A DNA stretch of 64,000 nucleotides from Stagonosporopsis chrysanthemi (taxonomy: Eukaryota > Ascomycota > Dothideomycetes > Pleosporales > Didymellaceae): assembly GCA_022560025.1 (NCBI GenBank), contig JAFISE010000044.1, forward strand, positions 124,001-188,000, given 5' to 3'. A program made the position numbers and the translations under genes. Positions 1-10,836 of the stretch are shown here, one piece after another. Below the pieces are notes generated by a model that was not told the DNA's origin, did not search any database, and worked only from the letters and a program-made list of their open reading frames with translations. The first letter of the stretch is position 1, and the number at the start of each line of letters is the position of its first letter.

Positions 1-1429
1 CATGCCGCTCCCCAGCGACAGGCACAGCCCAGCGTGAGCGTCGAGCAGGCCGCGAAGCCAACCTTCTCCATCTACGTGGGCGACCCGCACAAAGTGGGCG
101 ACCTGACAAGCTCGCACACTGAGTACTCGGTCACCACCAAGACGACCTCGAAAGGCTACCGCAACCCCGAATTCACCGTCTCGCGCCGATACCGCGACTT
201 CCTCTGGCTGTACAACCAGCTGCACAACAACAGCCCCGGTGTCATCATTCCGCCTCCGCCGGAGAAGCAGTCCCTGGGCCGGTTTGAAGCCGACTTTGTC
301 GAGTCGAGACGAGCGGCGCTGGAACGCATGCTGAACAAGACTGCCGCGCACCCCATATTGCAACACGACAGCGACCTGAAGCTCTTCCTTGAGAGCGACG
401 CCTTCAATGTGGACATCAAGAACAAGGAGCGCAAGGAGGTTGGTCTGGGCGAGAGTAAAGGCATGTTTGGTGGCATGCTTTCTGGCAGCAGCGGCAAGTT
501 TGTTGAGCACGACGATGTAGGTGTATGCTCAATGAAATCTCTTCATTGCTAACGCGCAGTAGTGGTTCCATGACCGCAAGGTTTACCTCGATGCACTTGA
601 AAACCAGCTCAGGGCGCTTCTGAAGGCCACCGACACAGTCGTCATGCAACGCAAGGGTCTCGCAGAAGCATGCGGTGATTTCTCAGCATCACTGCACTCT
701 CTCTCCGCCGTAGAGCTCTCACCCTCTCTCTCAGGCCCCCTCGACAGCCTCTCCGACATCCAGATCCGCATCCGCGAGCTCTACGAACGCCAGGCCCAGC
801 AAGACGTCCTCACCATGGGCATCGTAATCGACGAGTACATCCGACTAATTGGATCCGTGAAGACGTCTTTCCAGCAGCGCCAGAAGTCGTACCACTCGTG
901 GCACGCCGCCGAGCAGGAACTGCAGAAGCGCAAAACCAACCAGGACAAGCTGCTGCGCCAGGGCCGCTCGCAGCAGGACCGCCTCAACCAGCTGAGCGCC
1001 GACGTCGCAGGCGCGGAGCGCAAAGTCCACCAGGCAAGACTTTTGTTCGACGACATGGGCCGTCTTATGCGCAGCGAGCTGGAGCGCTTCGAGCGCGAAA
1101 AAGTCGAGGACTTCAAGTCCGGCGTCGAGACATACCTGGAGAGCGCCGTCGAGGCGCAGAAAGAGGTACGCCACTCCCTAACATCCCATCCCCCCACACC
1201 CCGCATGACAAACTGATACTAACACCCCACCCCCCAGCTGATCGAGATCTGGGAAACCTTCCTCATGCAACTCGACACTGAAGACGGCGAGACCTTTGTC
1301 CCGCCCGCGGGCGTCGTCGCCTCGCCCACCACCGAGCAGCACGAGTCGGCGAACGGGCAGGGGCAGTCGGCGCAGGACGACGAGGACGACACGCCGCGTG
1401 CCGACGTCGAGCAGGATGTGGCCGCGTAG
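1..1429 (+). CDS. VPS5: Vps5/Snx1-type retromer sorting nexin, 3' part (5' end off the window)
   Basis: Three exons are visible: 1-516, 563-1165 and 1238-1429, with introns of 46 and 72 nt; the second join follows GAG and enters at CTG ATC GAG, both phase 0. The frame is open to the left edge, so the N-terminus is missing. The first exon carries a PX domain (phosphoinositide binding) with the RRYRDF core and the proline-rich IIPPPPEKQ loop. The rest is a long helical region of BAR type (ERQAQQDVLTMG, then QKRKTNQDKLLRQ) with an acidic, low-complexity C-tail. PX followed by BAR is the architecture of Vps5/Snx1, which with Vps17 forms the membrane-bending half of retromer in endosome-to-Golgi retrieval. 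The first acceptor must be at 561-562, because the earlier CAG would put a TAG in frame. Vps17 or another PX-BAR protein is a less likely alternative. Confidence 0.85.
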
Positions 1430-1851
1430 TAGCTGCTGCTTCGTAGACGGGGATTCAATCGATAATGCTACACTAGTTCTGCTGTGATGGTGCGCCCATG
1501 CGTGTTTGTGCTTTCGTTTGTGAGCTTGAGGGTGGACAGGGGCTGCGTGGGGAGGAGGGCGAGAGATTGAGGTATGCAGTGGGTAATGTGTGAGCCCCTT
1601 ACAGTAGCGACGTGCGCGAGCTGTCTGAGCAAGTCACTTGATAACTGCTGGTCCGTAATAGACACACGAGTGTTTCTCCGGTCATTGTGAATTTTGTGTT
1701 CCTCGCATCACCACGAAGGCCGGGAAGGAAACCTCCAAGGAACGCCAATGCGGTGATACATATGGTGTCTCATTACGCACATTCCAGCATAGTATCTCGC
1801 TACAAATATCCTCCTGAGCGCAAGGCTGCCATGCTACGCCACATCCCTCGA
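1430..1851. other. intergenic, 3' of VPS5 and of the transporter pseudogene
   Basis: These 422 nt lie between two converging genes. I see only short unconnected reading frames and no RNA gene or repeat. Confidence 0.5.
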
Positions 1852-3391
1852 CTACCGCAGTGTACCAACATGATCCGCCGAATGGGCAGGAAACATTCTA
1901 CAGTACACGACCCTTGACTTGCTTGAAGTCCTTGACTCTGACATCTGCATCTTATTAGCGAACAGGTCCCTGCAATAAGAAATTGCATTTTCTATTTCAC
2001 CTCTCCACATCAATACCGCACCCAGCGCGATGATCAATACCGCCGTTGACGCAATCGCCATGTACCTTTGCGAATCGCCGTACGCGCGCTCGATCGCATT
2101 CCTGATCGGCGTACCCTTGGGATAGGAAATCTGCACTGCGATATCCCCGTAGATGGCCATCAGATCTCCCTGCGCCGAGAATTGTGCGGCTGAGAAGAAG
2201 CTCAAAAGGCATGAAGCTCTTCGGGGCGATGAATTTCTCGAAGAGCACGAATCCGATAAGCATGATACAGCCGACGATCAGGAAAGAGATCAATAGAGTG
2301 CTCTTCTACTGTCCGTCCTGGTAGGAATACAGACTGAAGGGTAAAAGGAGGAAAACTAGGCCTCCCATAAGAAGGATGAGACCACCAATGTCGAATTCAA
2401 CGGCGTAGAATCTGACGGACTCCATAAAAGTACGGTTTCTCTTAGTAGGGACAATGATGCCAGCTCGCACTGCCTTACGGTAGTTGATCCAGAACAAGGC
2501 CAGGAGTGGTGACACAACGACGATGGTGATGATAACGAAGAATCCGTAAAACCAACGCCATCCTGGACCCGCCATATAGGCAGCTGCTAAGGGTCAGGGA
2601 CAGTGACGATGTATGGCGAGCTGACGTACGCAAGCATGAATGCACGATTCTTCAGATGGGAAGTGTCGGCAATGAAGGTCGAGATGACGTACGACATGCC
2701 ATTGTACCTGGAGAATCAGTATGCGTAAAAACGACCAGGCTTAACAGATAAACTTGCCCAATCCAGCAGAAGGTCTGAGCGGCAGCATAGGTCTGCACGT
2801 TGTTACACGCTGCTATCAATGTCAAACCGACCACCAAGAAACCAGCCATGAGAGCAAAGCCTTGTGGTCGGCCAAAGATGTCGAGTATCTTGGCCAAGGG
2901 GAGCTTCAGCACTCCACCAATGACGCCAGACATGACCTATGGGGGATCAGATGTGCACTCAGCTCTTAACGTAGCTGTACTTACGCCAGTGTAAGCTGTC
3001 AAGGAATGCTGCCTGAACGAGCTTGTGACGTATGCAACAAGAGTGCCTGATGTTCCTTGTTGCATTTCTGTTATTCGTCAGTGGGGTGGTATACTCGAAG
3101 TCTTACACGATACATGCCATCTACAAATGTTACGATCCACATCATGATGTAAGCCGCAATGAGAGACTTCTTGTCCCACACAGTAGTGGTAGCTTCGATT
3201 TTCTTGACTCCATCTTGGGCACCCGCTGTGAAGGACTCGACACTGCTGTCGCCATCAGAGTTGTCAATGGGATGCTTGACGTCCACTACTGGGGCTTGAC
3301 CAGGCTCGACAGCCTTGTTAATATCTTTAGTCTCGCCATAGTCGGTGACCGGTTGCACCAAGATTGGACCGCTCCTGAAAGGGTTACGCAT
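1852..3391 (-). pseudogene. decayed siderophore-iron transporter (MFS, ARN/MirB-like)
   Basis: The first exons still splice well: 3109-3391, 2985-3067, 2746-2936 and one starting at 2707, with introns of 41, 48 and 38 nt in consistent phases. They encode a cytosolic N-terminus, the FVDGM membrane segment, QQGTSGTLVAYVTSSF, then LPLAKILDIFGRPQG and WIGQVYLYNGMSYVIS, all typical of fungal siderophore-iron MFS permeases. Two lesions follow. At about 2590-2600 the frame breaks: SSPYIVTVPDP runs into TAG, while the natural continuation PLAAAYMAGPGWRW is in another frame. At about 2170-2190 the protein jumps from KSFMPFELL...ILGA to DLMAIYGDIAVQ in a different frame, skipping several transmembrane segments that the roughly 580-600-residue family has there. 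The C-terminal AYGDSQRYMAIAST segment is still readable. A functional protein is very unlikely unless these are assembly errors. Confidence 0.8.
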
Positions 3392-3994
3392 GATGTATCG
3401 CAGTAAGAGATGACCGAACAGACAACAAGGTTGAGTAGAGACAAGAATGCTGGAGAGCGACAGAGTTAAGGTCCGAATGCGGCAGGAGCAGTACGCCCTT
3501 GTTTATACCACCTTTTGCTTGGCAGCTGGTTTCTTCGAGGCGTCAAGGTTCGACCACCGTGTGACCCGCTTGCAATTTTCAAAGGCCCATACATGGCAAG
3601 TGGTCTCGCCGCCTTGCACAAGAGCGAACAGGAGCATGCAGGGCCTTGTGTGGCTGCTTCCAACGGGCGCTCCGCACAGGAGACAGCGGAGCTCCTGCAC
3701 ATGTAGACTCAACATCTGGTAAGTCAATGGTCTTAGATCAGCGCTGGCGCTGGTTCGCTTGCTGCTGGCGTGCCCTTGGCAGACGCTGTCGCGCGCTGGT
3801 GTAGTCTTGAAGTTATCGTTCATCTAATCTTTTCGATCTAATCTCTTATCTGATGGAAGCTCGATCGCCACCAAACTTTCCGCATTGGGTAATGCCGGTA
3901 TCGGGCCTTTCTCCGCATCATCGCAGCTTCGTTGCTTGCACAGGGTGTACGCGTTCGGAGTGTCGATTACACGTCTTGCCTTGCAAGCCTGCCT

Positions 3995-4557
3995 AAGCAA
4001 TTTGGCGTTCACCCGAGGGTCAGACTCTTACTCCGGTATATAATGCGTACTTAGTGGAAGTCAAGAATACCAAGACCACGGCGTCCTTACACCAACCTAA
4101 GTGGCGCACGCGCTGGTTCTCTTCGTGGGCTGCGAGCGGCGCACCACTGGCGGAGGACCGCCTCAAAAGGTTAAGTCGCTAGAGCATCGCTTCATTTCGT
4201 AAAGAAATTCTTTAAAGAGAGCTTGTCACGATGTGATGTTATTGGTGCTTACGGCATTGACAGCTCTGTAGTATCAAGGCACAAGGCCCAGAGCTGATTG
4301 ACCACAAGGAGATTCCCGACGATATGGTAGCGGCGCAAACCGACCCAGAAGTCGCCCAAAAGATCTTGGGTGCTGTGCGCAAGAGCTCTACAGCTCACGA
4401 AAACAACGCATTGGAGTATCATGAACCGTCAAACAACGATGCGAGTGGATTCATACAGAGATACTTCGAACGAGGGTCGGATACTCGGGCTAATATCGAC
4501 CGGCTAAACACAGATGTGGGCCTCTCTCCTCACGACTTCAGCCTGCTGTTCATGTAA
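3995..4557 (+). pseudogene. unassigned exon-like fragment
   Basis: Two open segments, 3995-4169 and 4272-4557, join in phase through GTTAAG...CTGTAG (102 nt). They read through YLVEVKNTKTTASLHQPKW, APLAEDRLKS and IKAQGPELIDHKEIPDD to GLSPHDFSLLFM and a stop. The composition looks protein-like, but there is no in-frame ATG upstream before a TAA at about 3992, and I do not recognise the family. It may be the 3' end of a lost gene or the last exons of a gene whose beginning I could not find. The intron is longer than most in this window. Confidence 0.3.
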
Positions 4558-4632
4558 GCAAGTCTTGGGCAGGACGTCAAAAGTAACACTGTTGCAATGC
4601 CCATTTCAACACAATAGATCAAACTATCCAAG

Positions 4633-6252
4633 ATGTCCCGCGTACGCAATCCCATTCTACCAGGTTTTAACGCCGACCCATCTATACTTCGCGTCGAAGA
4701 TGACTATTACATTGCCACATCGACGTTTGAATGGTATCCGGGCGTCCAAATCCACCATTCCAAAGATCTCGCTAATTGGGAATTGGTGACACGCCCCTTG
4801 AGTAGGAAGAGCCAGCTTGACATGCGAGGTAATCCGGATAGCTGTGGAGTATGGGCACCGTGCTTAACACACGATGGCGAGAAGTTCTACTTGGTATACA
4901 CCGACGTCAAGCGCAAGGACGGATCTTTCAAGGATACCCCAAACTATATTGTCACGGCAGATCGCATCGAAGGTCCATGGTCCGACCCTTTCTACGTCAA
5001 CTCATCTGGGTTTGATCCATCCTTATTTCACGACGAAGACGGCAAGAAATGGTTTATCAATATGCTTCAAGATCACCGCTGTCGCCCAAGATCCTTCGCC
5101 GGCATCCGCTTGCAGCAGTGGGACCCGAAAGAAGGGCGTCTATCTGGTCCTACCAAGACCATTTTCTACGGTACCGAGTTAGACTTGGTGGAGGGCCCTC
5201 ACTTGTATAAACGAAATGGCTGGTACTATCTTCTCACTGCTGAAGGTGGGACGGGGTACGGGCACGCATGTACCCTCGCCCGATCCCGGGACATTTGGGG
5301 TCCTTACGAAGTACATCCCCAGAAACACATTCTGACCTCCAAGGATACTCCGCATGCTGCCCTACAGCGAGCTGGCCATGGTGATATTGTTGAGACCCCA
5401 GATGGCAAGACCTATCTCGTTCACCTTACTGGTCGCCCTACAACGCAAAACAGGCGCTGTGTTCTTGGTCGTGAGACGGCAATCCAAGAAGCCTATTGGG
5501 CCGAAGATGACTGGCTGTATATCAAGAATGGGCCAGTCCCATCCCTTTACGTCGATCTGCCTGCAGCCCGCGATGACACACCATACTGGGCAGAGCAAAA
5601 GTATACGTTCTCGGCTTCGGCAGGTCTGCACAAGGACTTCCAGTGGCTACGCACACCTGAGCCGGAGCGCATCTTCACAATTAAGGGGGATGTGTTAGAG
5701 CTAACTGGACGCGAAGCAATTGGTAGTTGGTTCGAACAAGCTCTTGTTGCCCGCCGCCAAACGCACTTCTCGTATGACGCAGAGACGACGGTCTCTTTCT
5801 CGCCCACCGACGAGAGACAGTTTGCAGGGCTCACGGCATACTATTGCCGCTACAACTTCTTCTATTTGGCCGTCACTGCGCACGCTGACGGGAAGCGCGA
5901 ACTGCTGATCTTATCTTCTGAGGCATCATGGCCGATTGGCAAACTGAACCTGCCACTAGCGGACCCTATACAGATTCCGCAAGAAGGAAAAGTGAGGTTG
6001 GCACTTAGTATCCGTGGCAAGGATTTGCAGTTCTCATACGCTCTGGAAGGAGAAGAGCTGAAGGAAATTGGTCCGGTGTACGATGCGAGCATCTTGAGTG
6101 ATGAATGCGGAGGACACCAGGTACACGGCAGCTTCACAGGTGCTTTCGTGGGTGTTGCAGCGAGCGACGTGAACGGAACAGAGACGAAGGCGAGCTTCGA
6201 CTACTTCGTTTACAGGCCTGTGAAGCACGAGTCTGATCGATATGATGTCTAG
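4633..6252 (+). CDS. intracellular GH43 beta-xylosidase / alpha-L-arabinofuranosidase
   Basis: This is an intronless gene of 539 residues. It begins RNPILPGFNADPSILR, the signature of glycoside hydrolase family 43 beta-xylosidases. The catalytic triad is visible: Asp15 (NADPS, general base), Asp128 (FDPSLF, pKa modulator) and Glu187 (VEGPHLY, general acid), at the same positions as in characterised bacterial XynB3-type enzymes of the family. The N-terminal five-bladed propeller runs to about residue 310 and is followed by a beta-sandwich (GH43 C-terminal, concanavalin-like) to the end. There is no signal peptide, so it probably cleaves xylo-oligosaccharides imported into the cytosol. The ATG at 4633 is preceded by AAG and is the first in-frame start before the NADPS motif. 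Specificity for xylose versus arabinose cannot be read from the sequence. Confidence 0.93.
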   Translation: MSRVRNPILPGFNADPSILRVEDDYYIATSTFEWYPGVQIHHSKDLANWELVTRPLSRKSQLDMRGNPDSCGVWAPCLTHDGEKFYLVYTDVKRKDGSFKDTPNYIVTADRIEGPWSDPFYVNSSGFDPSLFHDEDGKKWFINMLQDHRCRPRSFAGIRLQQWDPKEGRLSGPTKTIFYGTELDLVEGPHLYKRNGWYYLLTAEGGTGYGHACTLARSRDIWGPYEVHPQKHILTSKDTPHAALQRAGHGDIVETPDGKTYLVHLTGRPTTQNRRCVLGRETAIQEAYWAEDDWLYIKNGPVPSLYVDLPAARDDTPYWAEQKYTFSASAGLHKDFQWLRTPEPERIFTIKGDVLELTGREAIGSWFEQALVARRQTHFSYDAETTVSFSPTDERQFAGLTAYYCRYNFFYLAVTAHADGKRELLILSSEASWPIGKLNLPLADPIQIPQEGKVRLALSIRGKDLQFSYALEGEELKEIGPVYDASILSDECGGHQVHGSFTGAFVGVAASDVNGTETKASFDYFVYRPVKHESDRYDV

Positions 6253-7065
6253 AGCGGAAATAGAGACTACAACCACAAGCTTCCAACATGGGCGCATGGC
6301 CAGTGTTCTCTCTACTCTATCCGTGAAATATTGGCAAAGGCTTGTCAATCTACGGCTGAGGCATCTGATGTAGAGGAGGCATCGACTCTGTGACAGGATT
6401 ATCGTTGTGCCGCTAAGCGAGTTCGTGGATGTTACTGTAGAGGTTTCAGGTCAGGCACACCGAACCTTGGACCTCCTCAAGATTGCAACTTCATCTGTGC
6501 TGTACATATCAACAGCTTCGAACTTTGCTTGGGTGTTATCGATGATAACTTATCAATAAATGTGTAATGATGGCTTCGTGGTCTGCACTCCATTTCACCA
6601 TCTTGAAGAGATGTTCTCTATTCTGCGCATCTGAAAAGTCGTATTCGCGGAATTGACGGCACTTGATGGGCACGACAAATAACCAGCAACACATCGACAC
6701 TGGCAGCACGGTGAAGCTGCTGAAGACTGGTAAAGATAAGGTCAAGCCACCTGCCGTCTGCCGCCGTCACTTTACTATTCCTGTCGCGGATCTAGCCGTG
6801 GCAACTCCTCCGTCGCAGTACGGTTTCAGAAATCGTTTGCAAGCTGTCACGGTCGTATAGTAGAATGGACGTAAGGATATAAGCTGAGGGCAGTGTGCAG
6901 TTGCTTAAACAGACAATTCTCTTCGCATTACGCAGGCTCGGCACTTCACGGAAGCGATTACTCACGTCATTCTTGTGTTTGTCGTTCACATTGTCAGATA
7001 TTAACACACATCGTGAGGTATCTTGGATCTAGCAGGAATACAACTATACATCACACTCCGACGAA
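6253..7065. other. intergenic, 813 nt
   Basis: The stretch lies between two genes on the + strand, so it holds the 3' end of the GH43 gene and the promoter of the next. Only short frames occur; no RNA gene or repeat was seen. Confidence 0.5.
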
Positions 7066-8436
7066 ATGTGGACAACAGCACAGCGTGTAACGCCACGAAG
7101 TGAGCGAACAGGATCCATCCACTCGATCGCCTCGCTCTACGGTGGCCGACCCGAGTCGATAGCGTCGACCCAGTCTTTTTCACAAGTCCGGGGCTACGAT
7201 TCAGATCAATCTTCAGAGGCCGCCTTCGCCGAGGATCAAACATCTGCACGCCCTGTCAGTAAGATCGTTATCCCTGCGATCTGGCAACCTCGTCGTCTGG
7301 AGCCCAAGCTTGCCACTCCCGCAGAACAGCCAGCTATTGAAGCGTGGAGAGACGAACAAATCAGCGAGCAGATCGTCAACGTCTTGCCACCAGCTCCGGA
7401 GATTACACCACAGAATCTGTGGGAAGCTCCCAGTAATGAGGCAGACGATACCGAATCTCTTACGTCTACGCTTGATGGCGAAGACCTGATCCATGAGTAC
7501 CATGAGAAGACACCGAGATCGATTCCAGTAATGTTATACGCCGACGAGACTAATGATGAGCCCTTGTCACCCGCTCCAGCACCGCATATTCCAGGTCCTC
7601 TGGAGTCCCAGCTTGCTGCTCTAATGTCAAAGCTGATATACATCGAGCGGTCGAATCCCGTCGCAGCTGTCGAGCCATGCGAGTATCATGAAATGACAGC
7701 GCGATTGAAGGAGCTCGAGGAGGAGAAGGCGCAACTCTGGAAGCGACACACAGCCGTTTGGACTTTGCGCGATGAGGACCTAGAGAACAACATCAAGATA
7801 CGCGGGCTACTGGCCAAGAAGGATCGCGAGCTGGTGGCGATGACCACCCTTCGTGATGAAGACTTGGCCAATGTTCAGCTTTTGAGGAACAACCTGGCAG
7901 AGAAGACACGAGAGAACGAACGCCTGCAGTCGCAGACAGGGACACGAAGCCCTACTCGAGCACGACCAGCAAGCTTCATCGAGCGTCGCGCCACGGACGA
8001 TCTCTTTGCCCAAGCCAAGTCGGCAGCACTCGAGCAGCGCGTGCTTGAGCTAGAGAAGAGGAACTCTGACCTAGTGACCCAACTCGACTCCTTAAGCGGC
8101 AGTGCCAACATCGATGACCTCAATCGTATGACGGCGCACCAAGCCTGGAAGGACCATGTTACGGATCTCGAGGCACAGCTCAAGGCCAAAGATATGGAGT
8201 TAGCCAAGCGGTCAAGCGATAGCACAATCACGGCAAAGCCAACTGTTGGTGAATGGTCGAGAATAGAGGCAATCGTGCAGGAACACGGTGCATATCGCGA
8301 ACTGGTTGGTTCGAAATTGCAAGCGCTCAGGTCGGAGAAGGAGGCACTTCAGAAGCTCCTGCACGCGAAAGAGGACGAGTGTCATACACTCGAACTCAAC
8401 GTGCAAAGCCTAAGGCGACGCACAATGGCTGTTTAA
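7066..8436 (+). CDS. coiled-coil protein of unknown function
   Basis: This is an intronless frame of 456 residues with an ATG start preceded by CGAA. The first 180 residues are low-complexity, rich in Ser, Pro and acidic residues. From about residue 205 to the end the protein is heptad-like and charged, with two related blocks (HTAVWTLRDEDLENN and VAMTTLRDEDLANVQ) that look like an internal duplication, then long helical stretches ending in LQALRSEKEALQKLLHAKED. There is no signal peptide, membrane segment or recognisable catalytic domain. A scaffold or cytoskeleton-associated role would fit, but that is only inference from the coiled coil. Confidence 0.75.
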   Translation: MWTTAQRVTPRSERTGSIHSIASLYGGRPESIASTQSFSQVRGYDSDQSSEAAFAEDQTSARPVSKIVIPAIWQPRRLEPKLATPAEQPAIEAWRDEQISEQIVNVLPPAPEITPQNLWEAPSNEADDTESLTSTLDGEDLIHEYHEKTPRSIPVMLYADETNDEPLSPAPAPHIPGPLESQLAALMSKLIYIERSNPVAAVEPCEYHEMTARLKELEEEKAQLWKRHTAVWTLRDEDLENNIKIRGLLAKKDRELVAMTTLRDEDLANVQLLRNNLAEKTRENERLQSQTGTRSPTRARPASFIERRATDDLFAQAKSAALEQRVLELEKRNSDLVTQLDSLSGSANIDDLNRMTAHQAWKDHVTDLEAQLKAKDMELAKRSSDSTITAKPTVGEWSRIEAIVQEHGAYRELVGSKLQALRSEKEALQKLLHAKEDECHTLELNVQSLRRRTMAV

Positions 8437-8966
8437 GTGAGGTAGGCGATGTAAGACCTGTTCAGATAGGAGGCTGGTGCCGTGGCTGGTACAGCCCCTC
8501 GTCCTTAGTTGTGGCGTCATTAGCGTTGGCTGAAACAAAGCGCATTTGCAGCTCAGGAAGCTGCCCAATGAACACAATCATCTGCCACACATTGACGTTC
8601 CAATTCGATGGCCATCGTGCAAGATGGAAGTTTGCTGATGATGGTGGTCCCGATACGGAATTGCGCATGACGTAGCGACGGGGCCTGGCCGCGTAAAATC
8701 CAGCCACCATGCCCTTCACGGCCAAGCATTGACCAAGGAAGCTTGAGACTGCCCTGTTTACAGCTACAAACATCGTCATGTCATCCTATGATGCTCATAT
8801 AGCGCTGCAAATCCTCAGTGCCGAATTCCGGCAGCCGGAAGGGTGTAGTCGCCATGTTTACGTGGGCGAAGGAGATTTCTTTGGCTGGGATATGGTGATC
8901 TCTTAAATGCTGGAAAGAGCCGTCCCTCAACACCACTGTGTCTCCGTAGCAAATCCTCTGTCCAAA
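8437..8966. other. intergenic, 530 nt
   Basis: This lies upstream of the phosphatase gene and should contain its promoter. No supported gene. Confidence 0.5.
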
Positions 8967-10334
8967 ATGCTCTCCTCGACCCTCCTCACTCTCACTGTGG
9001 CTAACGCGGCCAATGCTGCCTACTCTTTCGATCCATTGAATCATTTGGCTGGTGTATGTATTGCAACCTTTCTTTTCGGGTGCACCTGCTGACTGCCAAA
9101 GATTGCTCCATACTTCGAGGACCCCCAATCTGATCCAGCACCACCTCAAGGCTGCAATGTTACTCGTGCAGCTTATCTCGTTCGCCATGCTGCCATCTAC
9201 GCGAACGACTTCGACTACGAGGAGTACATTGAGCCATTCACAGACAAATTGGAGAACGCATCAGTAAATTGGAAGTCTGCGGGTGCTCTTGGTTTCCTCC
9301 AGAAGTGGCAGACCCCCATTTCTGATGAGGAGCTGGAGGACCTTACAACAGTTGGCCGTCTCGAGTCGTACAAGCTCGGTACTGAGGTTCACCTTCGTTA
9401 CCCCAAGCTCAAGAACCCCAAGAAGGTTTGGACATCGACCGCTGAGCGCACAGAGTTGAGCACCAAGTCTTTTATCGAGGGCTTGGTTACCCAGAGCAAC
9501 GAGACCGAGCAAGTTTCCGTCTCAGAGGATCAGTCTGAGGGCGCAGACTCCTTGACACCCTACAAAGGCTGCCCCAAGTACAGCTCCTCCTTCGGCAGCG
9601 AGCAATCCACGCAGTTCCAAGAAGTCTACACGGCCCCGATCATCGAGCGCTTCCGCGACCTTGCCCCGAACTTCAACTGGACCGCCAACGACATCACAGC
9701 GATGCAACAACTCTGCGGCTACGAGACCGTCATCCGCGGCTCGTCCCCCTTCTGCTCGCTTGAACTTTTCAGCGCAGACGAATGGCTGCAATTCGAGTAC
9801 ATGAACGACATCCAGTACTTCTACAACGCCGGCTACGGCAACGAAATCTCTGGCGTCCTTGGCTTCCCCTGGCTGAACGCCACAGCCCAGCAGCTCCTGG
9901 CCAGCAACTCTTCCCAAGACCTCTACGTCTCCTTCACGCACCGCGAGCTGCCCCCCACCGTCGCCGTCGCACTTGGTATCTTCAACAACACCGAGCTCGC
10001 AGGTGCCGCAAACATCAACGCCACCATGCCGCTCACAAAACAGAACTACCACCGCGCATGGAAGTCCTCGCGCATCCTGCCCTTCCTCACCAACATCGCA
10101 ATCGAGCGTATGGAATGTGATAGCTACGGCTACCCGGCTGGGACTTACGTGCGTGTGCTTGTCAATAAGGATCCGCAGCAGCTTGAGTGTGCTGTTGGGC
10201 CCGGTGACAGCTGTTCCGAGGGCTCGTTTGCGGAGTTCGTGCAGCAGAGGGGCGAGATGTTTGGTGGGTTTACTGAGAAGTGTGCGCCTACCGAGTACAA
10301 CAACTCTACGGATGTTTTGACTATTTATAACTAG
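8967..10334 (+). CDS. secreted histidine acid phosphatase-family protein
   Basis: Two exons, 8967-9053 and 9102-10334, are separated by a 48-nt intron with a CTGAC branch site; the joined product is 439 residues. The N-terminus MLSSTLLTLTVANAANAA is a signal peptide. Just after it comes YLVRHAAIYAND, the place of the RHGxRxP nucleophile loop of branch-2 histidine phosphatases (phytases, acid phosphatases); the nucleophile is His58. The C-terminal proton-donor motif is FTHRELPP (His309), where HD or HAE is usual. Several N-glycosylation sequons (NWT, NNT, NAT) fit secretion. Substitutions at both active-site motifs mean that substrate and even activity are uncertain. The family assignment is firm, the phytase label is not. 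Confidence 0.85.
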
Positions 10335-10836
10335 ACTGGTGGCATAGCGTGATGATACCCTAATGATAATACCTTTGTTATTATGCTTGTTTTCCGGCCA
10401 TGCTTGATCTGTATTATTTCGGAGTTGCAAGAGAAGAGTACTGTGATACGCCGCTGCTCAGAGAGTGTGTGAAGGCCATGTGCAGTGGACATAAAAAACG
10501 CTCCAGGACTGCAGATGTCCATCGGTCAAGCTTGCACCAACATATCTCATGTGAACAATAACCGATGATGGTATGCGTTCATGACTGAGGGCCGTTCCAG
10601 CTGGATACACATTCCATCCTCATTCAATCATCTCAACACAACAAAGTAAAAGTTGAAGTTCATGAATATGTTATAAGGGAGTTGTACTCTACATATACTA
10701 TGATATAAATTTTCATCTCAAGCAGTTCATTCTTCTCCTCCTCATTAGATTACCGGCTATACTTGCCCACTTATACGTATCATTCCAATCTGTTCACTGA
10801 ACATGGGGTATATTCGCTGCAACATCGACAAGACGC
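10335..10836. other. intergenic, 3' ends of converging genes
   Basis: About 500 nt between the phosphatase and the opsin, AT-rich near 10640-10740. No gene was seen. Confidence 0.5.

Noticed and set aside
2586..2628. intron GTACGT...CTTAG in the siderophore transporter in place of a frameshift
   Set aside because: It would delete the conserved SSPYIVTV segment and still leave the phases mismatched with the PLAAAYMAGPG exon.
9522..10430. 302-codon open frame on the minus strand
   Set aside because: Antisense to the phosphatase, whose motifs and signal peptide are clear; the frame has no recognisable domain.
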